The translations under genes were made by a program, and so were the position numbers. Shown piece after piece: positions 44,098 to 53,266 of a DNA stretch of 64,000 nucleotides (its first letter is position 1; every line of letters starts with the position of its first letter). The notes under the pieces were generated by a model. That model did no database searches. It worked only from the letters and a program-made list of their open reading frames with translations, and was not told where the DNA came from. The stretch spans positions 62,001 to 126,000 of the forward strand of contig DATLOZ010000022.1 in assembly GCA_035535995.1 (NCBI GenBank), read 5' to 3'. Source of the stretch: JANYCO01 sp035535995 (lineage in GTDB: Bacteria > Bacteroidota > Bacteroidia > Cytophagales > Cytophagaceae).

Positions 44098-45171
44098 CTA
44101 CTTTTGATGTTTGTTTGAATGATAAAAGTCAGGACAAGGAAGCCTTTTCATCGGCTTATGTTTGTTGCTAGGCTTGTGATAAACATAGGTAATGTTTAGC
44201 TCATGAGAACCACCCGTACCTGCTCTGGTAAGGGTAGAAACCGTAATATCATAACTATATTGGATACTCCAATTGTAAAAGATCCAACCGATAGAAGCTA
44301 CCGCTGATTCACTGTTATAGACTTTAGGATCGATCCTTTTGAATTCAATTCCTCTATACCATGCTCCCAATAAGAATTGGTTATAGGTCAGGTACAAGCC
44401 CATATCAAACTGGTCGCTTTTCCCTTGCATTTTATAGTGCGCTGTAGGGGTAAGGAAAATATTATTGGCCTCGTGCAGGTAAGCCATATGGCTTCCTCCT
44501 TTCAAGGGAATTTTATAACCTGCCGTGAAACTTGTTTTCATTGGCAAGGGTGCTCTATCACCGGTACCATACATTGTAAGGCTCGGTGTATTCATGTGGT
44601 CGAATGCCACGCTACCCCAGATCCTTTCGGTATATCCAAGGAACCCGGATCCCAGATCAAGATATCCTTTTTGATTTCCCAAACCAGTAACCCCCGTAGA
44701 ATGCTGTCCGGTTTGATCGTCAATTTGAGAAGGGAGATAAAGTTGGGAAAAATTAATAGATTGAGAGCTATAGCCTCCGCGCAATCCACCTCGAATGGTA
44801 AATGCCTTGGTAATAGGTAGTTCGTAAGAATATTGAAGGGTGGCAGTGGTATTCTTAATATCTGCAAGACCTTGTTGATCTTGTAATACCATCACACCTA
44901 CCCCGGAATTATATTTTTCGAAATAATGGTCAACCGAAACCAGGCCTGTCTCGTATTTGGCATCAAGCCCTGGCCATTGAAGGCGACCGTGTGCCATTGC
45001 CCTGAATGAGTGCGTACCGCCTACAAAAGCGGGGTTAATATAAGGAGTAACCGCATAGAATTGAGAAAATTGGATATCCTGTGCCGGAGCTATAGCTGCT
45101 GTACCAGAAAGGATAACAGAGGAGATAATTATTTTGTAATATCTTGAAAATCTAACAACCAGTTTATTCAT
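44098..45171 (-). CDS. PorP/SprF-family type IX secretion membrane protein
   Basis: The 357-residue outer-membrane barrel has a long N-terminal signal (cut near IAPAQD). The mature start QDIQFSQFYAVTPYINPAFVG is diagnostic for the PorP/SprF family, and regular Gly/aromatic beta strands follow. Such proteins help export or anchor particular type IX cargo, often an adjacent gliding adhesin, but no adhesin gene is beside it. It ends with a basic His/Lys/Pro tail (CPDFYHSNKHQK). The epimerase gene starts four bases after its stop. Confidence 0.88.
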   Translation of the reverse strand: MNKLVVRFSRYYKIIISSVILSGTAAIAPAQDIQFSQFYAVTPYINPAFVGGTHSFRAMAHGRLQWPGLDAKYETGLVSVDHYFEKYNSGVGVMVLQDQQGLADIKNTTATLQYSYELPITKAFTIRGGLRGGYSSQSINFSQLYLPSQIDDQTGQHSTGVTGLGNQKGYLDLGSGFLGYTERIWGSVAFDHMNTPSLTMYGTGDRAPLPMKTSFTAGYKIPLKGGSHMAYLHEANNIFLTPTAHYKMQGKSDQFDMGLYLTYNQFLLGAWYRGIEFKRIDPKVYNSESAVASIGWIFYNWSIQYSYDITVSTLTRAGTGGSHELNITYVYHKPSNKHKPMKRLPCPDFYHSNKHQK

Positions 45172-45203
45172 ATCCTTCTTAATTAACCCTGTTAATCAAT
45201 CTT

Positions 45204-45211
45204 CAAATCTA
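45204..45211 (-). promoter_or_regulatory. Candidate -7 box (TAGATTTG) of PorP/SprF gene
   Basis: Exact TAnnTTTG match on the minus strand, 32 bases upstream of the start at 45171. No -33 match found. Confidence 0.4.
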
Positions 45212-45387
45212 CAAAGAAATATTCCAACTATAAAAGAATTAACATAGATATGTGGAAAAACAGTACGGAGTTCTCTGTATGGAGTCTTGATCAAGGTCTA
45301 TAAGATTGGATCGGCAGCAAAAGATATTCCAAAACTTCTTGGGATAAAAAATATATAAACAGTCTTTAAAATATTTTCACCTAAATC

Positions 45388-45416
45388 TTGCAGATATAAT
45401 TTTTTTACTAACTTTG
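45388..45416 (+). promoter_or_regulatory. Promoter of tRNA-Leu
   Basis: TTG at 45388-45390 and TAACTTTG at 45409-45416 are separated by 18 bases. The -7 box is identical to that of mtaB. A short CCCATTT/AAATGGG hairpin follows in the leader. Confidence 0.6.
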
Positions 45417-45474
45417 CAGTCCCATTTCAAAAATGGGTTGTTATTCAGCAGGAATAATCGGATATAAAATAAAT

Positions 45475-45556
45475 GCGGATGTGGCGAAATTGGTAGACGC
45501 ACTAGACTTAGGATCTAGCGCTGCGAGGCATGGGGGTTCGAGTCCCTCCATCCGCA
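45475..45556 (+). tRNA. tRNA-Leu (anticodon TAG)
   Basis: The 82-base cloverleaf pairs GCGGATG with CATCCGC at the ends. The anticodon stem CTAGA/TCTAG encloses TAG (loop CTTAGGA), a class II variable arm (CGCTGCGAGGCAT region) follows, and the T-loop is GGTTCGAGTC. The D-loop has TTGGTAGAC. CCA is not encoded. It is followed by a hairpin terminator and then trigger factor. Confidence 0.95.
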
Positions 45557-45577
45557 CTTAAAAAATGAATAACAAAG

Positions 45578-45615
45578 AAAAAGTTAATAATGGCCTCAAT
45601 TATTAACTTTTTTTG
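45578..45615 (+). terminator. Terminator of tRNA-Leu
   Basis: AAAAAGTTAATAAT pairs with ATTATTAACTTTTT, with a run of seven T. It lies 20 bases after the tRNA and 37 before the trigger factor start. Confidence 0.7.
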
Positions 45616-45651
45616 TTTAAAAAGATCGTTAACCGTTTTATACAATAAATC

Positions 45652-46989
45652 ATGGAAATTGTACTGGAGAAAAAAAGCACCACCGATGCGAAGCTGAAAG
45701 TGAACCTGAAAGAAGCTGACTACCAGCAAAAAATCAAAGATAAACTGAAAGAATACGGTAAAAAAGTATCGATGAAAGGCTTTAGAGAAGGTAAAGTTCC
45801 TGCTTCTCTCATCAGTAAAATGTACGGTAAAAGCATTATGGTAGACGAGATCAACAGCCTGCTGTACGAATCTGTAAATGCTTATATCAAAGAAAACAAA
45901 CTTGCCATAGTAGGTGACCCAATGCCGGATGCCGACAAAACAAACAGCATCGACTGGGATAATCAGAAAGATTTTGAATTTATATACGACCTTGGCCTGG
46001 TAGGCGATTTTTCTTATGAGCTTTCCGACAAAGTTGCACTTACCAAGTACGTTATCAACGTAGAAGATAAGGTAATTGCTGAAACACTAGATAACCTCCG
46101 CAAACAATACGGAAAAATGGCAGACGGCGAGATCGTATCCGAAGGTGATTTTGTAAAAGGCCAGCTTACTCAAGTAGGCGGTGCTTATAGCCAGGAAACA
46201 CTGGTGCCAATGAACCGTGTATCACAAAAAGAACTTTCTAAATTCCTGGGCAAAAAGGTAGGCGATAAAATAGAATTTGTGATCGAAGAAGCATTCGAAG
46301 ATCCCGCTTATATTGAATACGTAACCGGCCTGAAAGGAGACGAAGCTAAAAACACTAAAGGTAAATTTGAATTTACTATTACTAACATCCGTCACTCTGA
46401 ACTAGCCCCGCTAGACCAGGATTTCTTCGATAAGATCTTTGGAAAAGAGGTTGTAACCGACGAAGCATCTTTCAATACCAAACTGAAAGAAACCATCCAG
46501 GAAAACTACAACAGAGAATCAGAAGCTCTTCTGATCAATGATATCCGCGAGTATTATATCAACAACACTTCGATCGAACTTCCAACCGAATTTATCAAAA
46601 GATGGTTGCTTGCTTCTAACGAAGGGAAAATTACTCAAGAACAAATTGACAAAGAATTTGACGGCTACCTCAGCGAACTGAAGTGGACTTTGATCAAAAA
46701 TAAAATTGCCGAAAACAATGAGATCAAAGTAGAGCACGAAGAAGTAATGGGTAAAGTGCGCGATCTGATGCTTCAGCAATTTGGAATGACTTCTGTACCG
46801 GAAGGAATGGAAGATACCTTTGACAAGATTGTAGACAATTACCTGAAAGAAAATAATGGTAAAAACTACATGAAAGTTTTTGAAGAAGTATACAACAACA
46901 AAGCAGTAGAAGTTATTCGCAATAAAGTAAAGATCTCCGAGAAATCAGTATCGGTAGACGACTTCAAAAAAGCAGCCAAGGTAGCATAA
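45652..46989 (+). CDS. tig: Trigger factor chaperone
   Basis: The 445-residue ribosome-associated chaperone has an N-terminal ribosome-binding domain with KGFREGKVPASLISKMYGK (near 41-59). A PPIase-like region is short and divergent, as in many Bacteroidota. The C-terminal arms are helical (about 280-445, LPTEFIKRWLLASN onwards). It binds nascent chains at the ribosome exit. It is preceded by tRNA-Leu and has its own terminator. Confidence 0.92.
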   Translation: MEIVLEKKSTTDAKLKVNLKEADYQQKIKDKLKEYGKKVSMKGFREGKVPASLISKMYGKSIMVDEINSLLYESVNAYIKENKLAIVGDPMPDADKTNSIDWDNQKDFEFIYDLGLVGDFSYELSDKVALTKYVINVEDKVIAETLDNLRKQYGKMADGEIVSEGDFVKGQLTQVGGAYSQETLVPMNRVSQKELSKFLGKKVGDKIEFVIEEAFEDPAYIEYVTGLKGDEAKNTKGKFEFTITNIRHSELAPLDQDFFDKIFGKEVVTDEASFNTKLKETIQENYNRESEALLINDIREYYINNTSIELPTEFIKRWLLASNEGKITQEQIDKEFDGYLSELKWTLIKNKIAENNEIKVEHEEVMGKVRDLMLQQFGMTSVPEGMEDTFDKIVDNYLKENNGKNYMKVFEEVYNNKAVEVIRNKVKISEKSVSVDDFKKAAKVA

Positions 46990-47020
46990 CCTTTTGATTA
47001 TAATATTACCCTGTATTTAG

Positions 47021-47057
47021 GCCCTCTTGATCGGTTTCGACAAGAGGGCTTTTTTTA
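47021..47057 (+). terminator. Terminator of tig
   Basis: GCCCTCTTG pairs with CAAGAGGGC, followed by seven T. Confidence 0.85.
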
Positions 47058-47220
47058 TTTAAAAATAACAGTGACAACTAAAAACTACTCGCCTTTGATA
47101 AAATATTCAGATGGTTGCCTGCGTTTTCATATATTTATTTTTCCATGATTTTTATGTTTTCTATAATTTTTCAAATAACAGATTATATATTTACCCGACA
47201 CTAATTTATTACTTCAGATT

Positions 47221-47949
47221 ATGAAAAAGATGATTTTTATGGCAGCAGGACTGCTGATGTTGAATTTTTGCGCCCAAGCGCAAATGATCGTAGGATTTAA
47301 ACTAAGTCCGGGAATAGCGGCTACTCATGTCAAAGATCGCAATGGTGCATTTGACGGATACACGCAAAACGAAGGGAACCGCAAAGTTATTGGGATCGGA
47401 GCCAGTATAGATTTTGGAGTCACAGACAATTGGTATTTTGGTACAGGTCTCTGGTTCACACAAAAAAATCTTTATATCCGAAATTCGATAGGAGGTTATT
47501 CCGGTGTTTCTAATTACAACCTTGCCTATTTGCAAATTCCGGCTTTGCTGAAATACAGGACAGGAGAAGTATTTACTGATAAGCTAAACCTTGTGTTTGG
47601 TGGCGGCCCGATGTTAGACCTGAAACTTCATGAAGCTGTAGCCGGTGGAGACGGCGCTCAATTTATGAACTTAGCGCATAATGTTGGCGGATCCAATGGA
47701 AACTATAAGACTATGCCCCTGTTCGCTCCTGCCAATCTTGGCCTATACCTTAGCGCCGGTGCTGAGTACCAACTGCTCAAGATAATGGGACTATATGCTG
47801 GATTCAGCGTCAATCCTAGCTTCATCAATATGATCAACCATAGACTGTTGTACAACAATGCCGTCAAAACACCTTTGCACGACGATCTTAAAATCACCAC
47901 TACGCTGATCAGCTTTGATTTGGGGGTGAAGTTTAATGTTAAGAAGTAA
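47221..47949 (+). CDS. Outer-membrane beta-barrel protein (PorT-like family)
   Basis: The 242-residue protein has a signal peptide (cut near FCAQAQ) and alternating hydrophobic strands with many Gly, Tyr and Asn residues. It matches the small outer-membrane barrel family common in Bacteroidota (GFKLSPGIAATHV, YFGTGLWFTQK, YLQIPALLKYRTG). No specific function is visible. It is followed directly by a non-coding inverted-repeat element. Confidence 0.7.
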   Translation: MKKMIFMAAGLLMLNFCAQAQMIVGFKLSPGIAATHVKDRNGAFDGYTQNEGNRKVIGIGASIDFGVTDNWYFGTGLWFTQKNLYIRNSIGGYSGVSNYNLAYLQIPALLKYRTGEVFTDKLNLVFGGGPMLDLKLHEAVAGGDGAQFMNLAHNVGGSNGNYKTMPLFAPANLGLYLSAGAEYQLLKIMGLYAGFSVNPSFINMINHRLLYNNAVKTPLHDDLKITTTLISFDLGVKFNVKK

Positions 47950-47961
47950 ATAACCAATAAC

Positions 47962-48120
47962 CGTCATTGCGAGGAGCGTTGCGAAGCAATGCGACGAAGC
48001 AATCCGTTAGCTAGGCAGCCCTTGTCAATTTGTAACAGGTTTTATAATTAACGGGCTCAGGCTGCGTAGCTAACAGATTGCTTCGTCATTCCGCCTGCGG
48101 CTTCATTCCTCGCAATGACG
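47962..48120. repeat. 159-bp non-coding inverted-repeat element (CGTCATTGCGAGGA type)
   Basis: The ends are exact 14-bp inverted repeats (CGTCATTGCGAGGA/TCCTCGCAATGACG). An inner pair, GACGAAGCAATC (47993) onwards, is matched near 48067-48087 with 20 of 21 bases. The same core sequence is widespread in bacterial genomes from memory. No transposase is encoded. Confidence 0.85.
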
Positions 48121-48254
48121 TTCATTTATTTCACAATTTTTTTTATTTACAGATAGTGTTTATCTTTTGAAGAGAATTCCCAGAGATATTTTTCTATAGG
48201 AATATTAAACTTTGGGAAATTCCGTTAATCATAAATATTATCTTAGCACCGCTA

Positions 48255-49613
48255 ATGAAGAAGATAGCTTACTACTTTTCATTTATTCCTTTTCAACTTA
48301 ATTTTTTTGTACTGCTCTTTATCGTAGCAGGAACTTATATGATCGTACAGCAGGAATATATTGCGCAAGTAGAAAAAACATATTTCATCCTGCTTCTTCA
48401 AACACTTGCTCTTTTCACACTTGTATTTTCTCTCATGATCGTAGGGATCGCTTTGCTTACGGCATTAGTATGCTGGGCTTATTTTTGGCTTTATAAAAGC
48501 TCTACGAAAGAATCTCCTCTGAAAGCTAGCATTGGCGAGGGAAAGAAAGCACAATCCGGTTATGTATCCGTAGGCCTGAATGCAAAAGGAATTATCAAAC
48601 CATTGCTTGGCCACGTGAAAGGCCGCATCGTATTTGCCGATAAGGCAATCACTCCCGCGCTTACGTTGGATCAGCCGGTGTTTGCTAAAAATAAATTTAT
48701 CCGCAGCAGCCTGCGCGCAGGAAGACCTGTATGGATCCCGGATGTAAAAGAACATGAAGTAAAAAGGATCGTGCTTTATTTTGAAGACATGTTCCGCTTG
48801 TTCTCCTTCCCTTTTGTACTCAACGATGTACAAAAGCTTCTGACCGTTCCTGCCGAATCGGAAAAGATGAACGTAGACGTGGCGCCGGATAAAACGATTG
48901 AACAGGAACAACGGATCCAGACACCAAAAAGAATACAAGGCGAGCTCTTCAACTACAAACACTTCGAAGCCGGCGACGATATCCGGCGCATCGTGTGGAA
49001 GATCTACGCTAAAAACAAAGAGATGGTAGTAAAGATCCCGGAAACGATGGATCCTTATGCTTCTCATATTTATTTTCATCCAAGCTTTTACGCTACCAGC
49101 ATGATCGCTGCGCCGGTGCGACAGGCTATGCTCAATTATTACAAAGTGCGCATACGCCAGATCTATGAAGCCCTGCAGCGAACAGAGTTTTCCGTAAAAT
49201 ATATTCCCGACCAGGAATTGAACACACCCGATAACAACACCGATGAGGACCCGGCATGGCTTTATCAATTAAGTACTTCTGTATGGCAAAAGGAAAAAGA
49301 AGTTACCGACCTGATCGCTTCTAAAAGAGAAGGGATCTATTGCTTTTCTTCGCTCGTGCCAGCCGAAGAAATAGAAGAATTGCTAACGAACAAGACACCT
49401 GACACGCTGATATTTTTTGTAAAAATATCCCAGATGTGGCAAAACCGTCACGCTTTCAACCTGCTTTCTTTATTCATCAAAACTGACGAACATCCTTTGG
49501 ATACGCTGAAAAGAAGCTGGCTGCTTTCTCCGGGAAGAAAGAAAATATTGAACAATGAAAAACAGATCCAGAAATACCTGGAAGACCAACTGTTTAAAAA
49601 TATTATAGTATGA
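48255..49613 (+). CDS. DUF58-domain membrane protein
   Basis: The 452-residue protein has two or three N-terminal membrane helices (about 14-33 and 44-77). A cytoplasmic or periplasmic part follows with the DUF58 signature (FEAGDDIRRIVWKIYAKNKE, about 237-256). DUF58 proteins commonly operate with MoxR ATPases, as here. First gene of the four-gene operon; its stop overlaps the next start by four bases (ATGA). The C-terminal half is long and lacks known motifs. Confidence 0.75.
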   Translation: MKKIAYYFSFIPFQLNFFVLLFIVAGTYMIVQQEYIAQVEKTYFILLLQTLALFTLVFSLMIVGIALLTALVCWAYFWLYKSSTKESPLKASIGEGKKAQSGYVSVGLNAKGIIKPLLGHVKGRIVFADKAITPALTLDQPVFAKNKFIRSSLRAGRPVWIPDVKEHEVKRIVLYFEDMFRLFSFPFVLNDVQKLLTVPAESEKMNVDVAPDKTIEQEQRIQTPKRIQGELFNYKHFEAGDDIRRIVWKIYAKNKEMVVKIPETMDPYASHIYFHPSFYATSMIAAPVRQAMLNYYKVRIRQIYEALQRTEFSVKYIPDQELNTPDNNTDEDPAWLYQLSTSVWQKEKEVTDLIASKREGIYCFSSLVPAEEIEELLTNKTPDTLIFFVKISQMWQNRHAFNLLSLFIKTDEHPLDTLKRSWLLSPGRKKILNNEKQIQKYLEDQLFKNIIV

Positions 49614-52255
49614 GAGAGACTGTCAAAAACCGGATCTTCAAACTGACGCTGTACCTGATCTTCCTGGTGCTGCCAACGGCTGCCATGGTAATCCCTGCGC
49701 TGCTGCGGATCGACGAGGCGCTGATGTTTGTGAACACCGATATTTACACGCAATCGCTTGTAACCCTTAGCGCCATGGCAGCGGCGTACGTTTGTTATTT
49801 CTTGCGCTTCCGTTTTATCATCACCTTTCCGATCGTATTGTTCCTTGTCTACTCCTACACACAAGGGCTGCGTTTCTTTTCCAACAATGAATTCGATTCT
49901 TATTTTCTTACCATCCGTTATCTTCATCTCTCCGTGCTGTTCATCGCCGGATGGCTGATGGGATATGGGCTGGCGAGATTTCGCTACTTTCCTCTCCTGC
50001 TTTCGGTACTAGTACTTACTACGGGGCTGATCAGTGCGGCGGGGTATAATAAAGACCTGCAACTGGAAACTACGGTCAACAGTCTTTTTGTGGTAGTTCT
50101 TTACGCTTTCTATACCTATTTCATCCGCGAATCGCTGGAGACTATAGAGGTAGTACATTGGAGACATGTGGCGAACCTCATAGGAAGAATGGGCATATTT
50201 GCCCTGCTGGTATTTTTATTATTTAAAGCATCCATCTTTTTCCTTCGCGGAGAATTCAAGGAAGCCGACCAGGCCATCGGCGCAGCAAAGCAACAGGATG
50301 AGCAGAAGCAAGATCCCAACGAAGAGAACATGCTTCACAAGGATCAGCAAAACCGGTTTGACCTGAATCAATATTCGCAACTAAAATCAAAATTCGGAAC
50401 TTCAAAAGAATTATTGTTTGCCGCCTATGTAGACAATTTCTTCCCCAACAATCCGGAGATCCCAAACCCATTGTATTTTACTTCTTACCATCTTACAAAA
50501 TACGATCTACAGCACGAGCGCTTCATCCGCGATCCGAAGATGCCCTCTAACGATGAGTTTACACCTGATCCAAGTCGTGTAGCGCGTTATTTCACTGTCA
50601 CCGATTCCAGCGTAATTTCTAAAAGCAAAGGGGATCTTTACCACACTATTGTAGAAAGTGAGATCTATTTGGCTAAACTTTCCCCCAAGCTGTTTACCGC
50701 TCCCAGCACGGCTTTCAGCTGCCAGCCGATCAACGTGGACCCGGATTACAAAGAGCAATATACATTCGCTTATAAAACGAAATCCTATGTTTCGCTGCTC
50801 AACAGCGCCTACTTTATCTATAACGCCGCTGCTGCAAAAGATAAGACCATCATGAAATTCCAGGAGCAGCGCGTGACGGAATTGAAAAGAGTAAAGAACT
50901 ATAATAAAGTAGACAAAGCGTTTTACAACTATTACACCGAAGTCCCAAAAGGCGCGGTGTTCGACTCTATCCGCAGCCTTGGAAAAAGAGTAACTGCAGG
51001 AGCCAAAACGCCGATCGAGAAAATTCTGAAAGTACGCGATTATTTTACATCGAAAGATGGCACGGGAAAACCTTTGTTTAAATACACTTTGTATCCTGGT
51101 TCTCCCAACGATCCGAATATTCCTACTGCGCCGATGCTTTCTACGTTTTTATTTAAAAACAGGAAAGGCTACTGTACCTATTTTGCCGCCTCTACACTCT
51201 TCATGCTGCGTGCGGTAGGCGTACCTGTGCGTATGACCACTGGTTTTATGATCGTAGACCGGAGCGATAAAAACAAAGGCTGGTACTTCATATACGGCGA
51301 TCAGGCACACGCCTGGGTGCAAGTCTATTTCCCTGAATACGGCTGGTTAGATTTTGACACAACGATCGGAAACGAGGAAGCACAGGAATCACCTAAGCCC
51401 GACGGTACGCCGCCGATGAAACCACAAAAAGCCTGGTTTGCTACCGTAGGACGTGTAGTAGAATCTGATACTTCCTCCAAGATCCTGACGATGGATATTA
51501 AAATGGTGCAGCTGGGAGGCCAGGAATTACAAAGCGCAGAGCGCACCACGATCCAATTGGATCTCAAAGAAGCTACGATCACCAAAGGTAGTTTCAATAA
51601 AAAATTCAAAGACATCCGCCCTGGAGATTCGATCACTGCGGTGTCGTACGATGAAGCGTATAAGCGCATCAGGCCTTATCAAAAAGGAGAACTGTTTTCA
51701 AGTGTGCTAAAGCGCTTGCCGAATCCTGCTTCGGTAGACGAAGTAACGATCCAGGAAGAACCTGAAAAACCTAAAGAAAACAAAGAACAAGCACCAGTCA
51801 ACCAGTCGCATTTGCCTTGGTGGGCGCTGATGCTGATCACTGCAGGTATTTTAGCATTCTTATTTTTATTGATAATGCTCTTCAGCGCAAGAATTATTTT
51901 CCGCTATTACTATGGAAAAGCCACCCACGCTACCGATCCGGAAGAGAAAGCCTACTGGATCTTCCGCGCATCGGAATTCCTATACACGCAATTCGGATTC
52001 TACCGCAACCAGCGTACACCACTGGAATATGCACAGCAGGTAATTGGTCCGCAGTTAGACATTCCATACGAAGCATTTGTAAAAGTATATCATAAAATAA
52101 AGTACGACCGCTTGCCAGCCGAGCCGCAGGATGTACAACTGATGGAAGAATATAATCGAAATTTTCCGCAGCAAGTATTTTCAAAATATACGTTCACACA
52201 AACGAATCTGAAATTTATGAACCTGGTATCTACTATTAAATTCTTTTTAAATTAA
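49610..52255 (+). CDS. Transglutaminase-like membrane protein (TgpA-like)
   Basis: The 881-residue protein has five or more N-terminal helices (about 1-215). A large extracytoplasmic region contains the transglutaminase triad: Cys in GYCTYFAAS (C522), His in DQAHAWVQV (H567) and Asp in GWLDFDTT (D581 or D583). One C-terminal helix (near 740-765) and a cytoplasmic DUF4129-like tail follow. Topology is that of TgpA. The enzyme may cross-link or hydrolyse amide bonds in the periplasm; substrate unknown. Overlaps the DUF58 gene by four bases. Confidence 0.8.
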   Translation: MRETVKNRIFKLTLYLIFLVLPTAAMVIPALLRIDEALMFVNTDIYTQSLVTLSAMAAAYVCYFLRFRFIITFPIVLFLVYSYTQGLRFFSNNEFDSYFLTIRYLHLSVLFIAGWLMGYGLARFRYFPLLLSVLVLTTGLISAAGYNKDLQLETTVNSLFVVVLYAFYTYFIRESLETIEVVHWRHVANLIGRMGIFALLVFLLFKASIFFLRGEFKEADQAIGAAKQQDEQKQDPNEENMLHKDQQNRFDLNQYSQLKSKFGTSKELLFAAYVDNFFPNNPEIPNPLYFTSYHLTKYDLQHERFIRDPKMPSNDEFTPDPSRVARYFTVTDSSVISKSKGDLYHTIVESEIYLAKLSPKLFTAPSTAFSCQPINVDPDYKEQYTFAYKTKSYVSLLNSAYFIYNAAAAKDKTIMKFQEQRVTELKRVKNYNKVDKAFYNYYTEVPKGAVFDSIRSLGKRVTAGAKTPIEKILKVRDYFTSKDGTGKPLFKYTLYPGSPNDPNIPTAPMLSTFLFKNRKGYCTYFAASTLFMLRAVGVPVRMTTGFMIVDRSDKNKGWYFIYGDQAHAWVQVYFPEYGWLDFDTTIGNEEAQESPKPDGTPPMKPQKAWFATVGRVVESDTSSKILTMDIKMVQLGGQELQSAERTTIQLDLKEATITKGSFNKKFKDIRPGDSITAVSYDEAYKRIRPYQKGELFSSVLKRLPNPASVDEVTIQEEPEKPKENKEQAPVNQSHLPWWALMLITAGILAFLFLLIMLFSARIIFRYYYGKATHATDPEEKAYWIFRASEFLYTQFGFYRNQRTPLEYAQQVIGPQLDIPYEAFVKVYHKIKYDRLPAEPQDVQLMEEYNRNFPQQVFSKYTFTQTNLKFMNLVSTIKFFLN

Positions 52256-52261
52256 ATCTTT

Positions 52262-53257
52262 ATGATGGAAACAGAAGTAACCACCTCCGCCAAGAACGAT
52301 AAGATCACGTTGCTGGTAGACAATATTGAAAAAGTAATTCGTGGCAAAAGAAAAGAGATCTCTTATGTAGTGGCCGCTTTTCTTGCAAAAGGACATGTAT
52401 TGCTGGAAGACAATCCAGGTTCGGGTAAAACAATGCTGGCAAAATCGCTGGCGCTTTCTATTTCCAATTCTTCTGAACATCCGCTGGACGCCGGTAATCT
52501 TGGGTTTAAGCGTGTACAGTTTACTCCTGACCTATTGCCGATGGACTTGATAGGAAGCCATATTTTCGACGACACGAAAAAAGATTTCATCTTTAAGAAA
52601 GGCCCTCTGTTTACCAACATCCTACTCGCCGACGAGATCAACCGGGCTTCTCCGAAAGTTCAGTCGGCTTTGCTGGAATGTATGGCGGAACATCAGATCT
52701 CAGTGGGTGATAAAACTTACCAGCTCGAAAAATTATTTTTCACTATTGCTACACAGAACCCAATCGAAAGTGAAGGTACCTATCCCCTGCCCCACGCGCA
52801 GCTAGACCGTTTCTTTTTGAAGATGTCATTAGGATATGTTACCGAAGAGATCGAATTGGAAATTCTTAAAAATTATGTAACGATCAACAACGTACAGACT
52901 ATTTCGCAAGTGCTCACTTACCAGGATATTCTTGATCTGCAAGCGCAAGCCGATCAGACGCATGTGCACGAGGAAATTTTAATAGGTATAAAAAACATTG
53001 TTTTCGGTACCCGTAATCACCCAATGGTTAATATTGGTGCCTCTACCCGAAGCGGGATCATTTTCTTGAAATGTTTGAAAGCATACGCGCTCGTGAAAGG
53101 CCGCAACTTCGTAACCGAACAAGACCTCGCCGACCTGGCGGAGCCAGTGTTGCACCACCGTTTAATCTTTAAAAACAAAGAAGCAAAACTAAACGCGCTC
53201 AAAGAGATCGTGACCAAAGAGACCGAGCGTTTGGCGAAATTAAAATTGTTTAGCTAA
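52262..53257 (+). CDS. MoxR-family AAA+ ATPase
   Basis: The 331-residue ATPase has Walker A DNPGSGKTM (51-59), Walker B LLADEINR (121-128), sensor 1 TQNP (164-167) and the MoxR block ESEGTYPLPHAQLDRFFLKM. It is a cytoplasmic chaperone/remodelling partner of DUF58 and transglutaminase proteins in such operons. Two adjacent ATG codons (52262 and 52265) are possible starts. Confidence 0.9.
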   Translation: MMETEVTTSAKNDKITLLVDNIEKVIRGKRKEISYVVAAFLAKGHVLLEDNPGSGKTMLAKSLALSISNSSEHPLDAGNLGFKRVQFTPDLLPMDLIGSHIFDDTKKDFIFKKGPLFTNILLADEINRASPKVQSALLECMAEHQISVGDKTYQLEKLFFTIATQNPIESEGTYPLPHAQLDRFFLKMSLGYVTEEIELEILKNYVTINNVQTISQVLTYQDILDLQAQADQTHVHEEILIGIKNIVFGTRNHPMVNIGASTRSGIIFLKCLKAYALVKGRNFVTEQDLADLAEPVLHHRLIFKNKEAKLNALKEIVTKETERLAKLKLFS

Positions 53258-53266
53258 TCACAGAGC

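Noticed and set aside
47962..48120. tRNA or rRNA remnant
   Set aside because: No T-loop or anticodon stem; the symmetry is that of a terminal inverted-repeat element.
48465..49268. 267-codon antisense ORF in the DUF58 gene
   Set aside because: No domain or signal; it lies wholly within a gene with an overlap-coupled operon.
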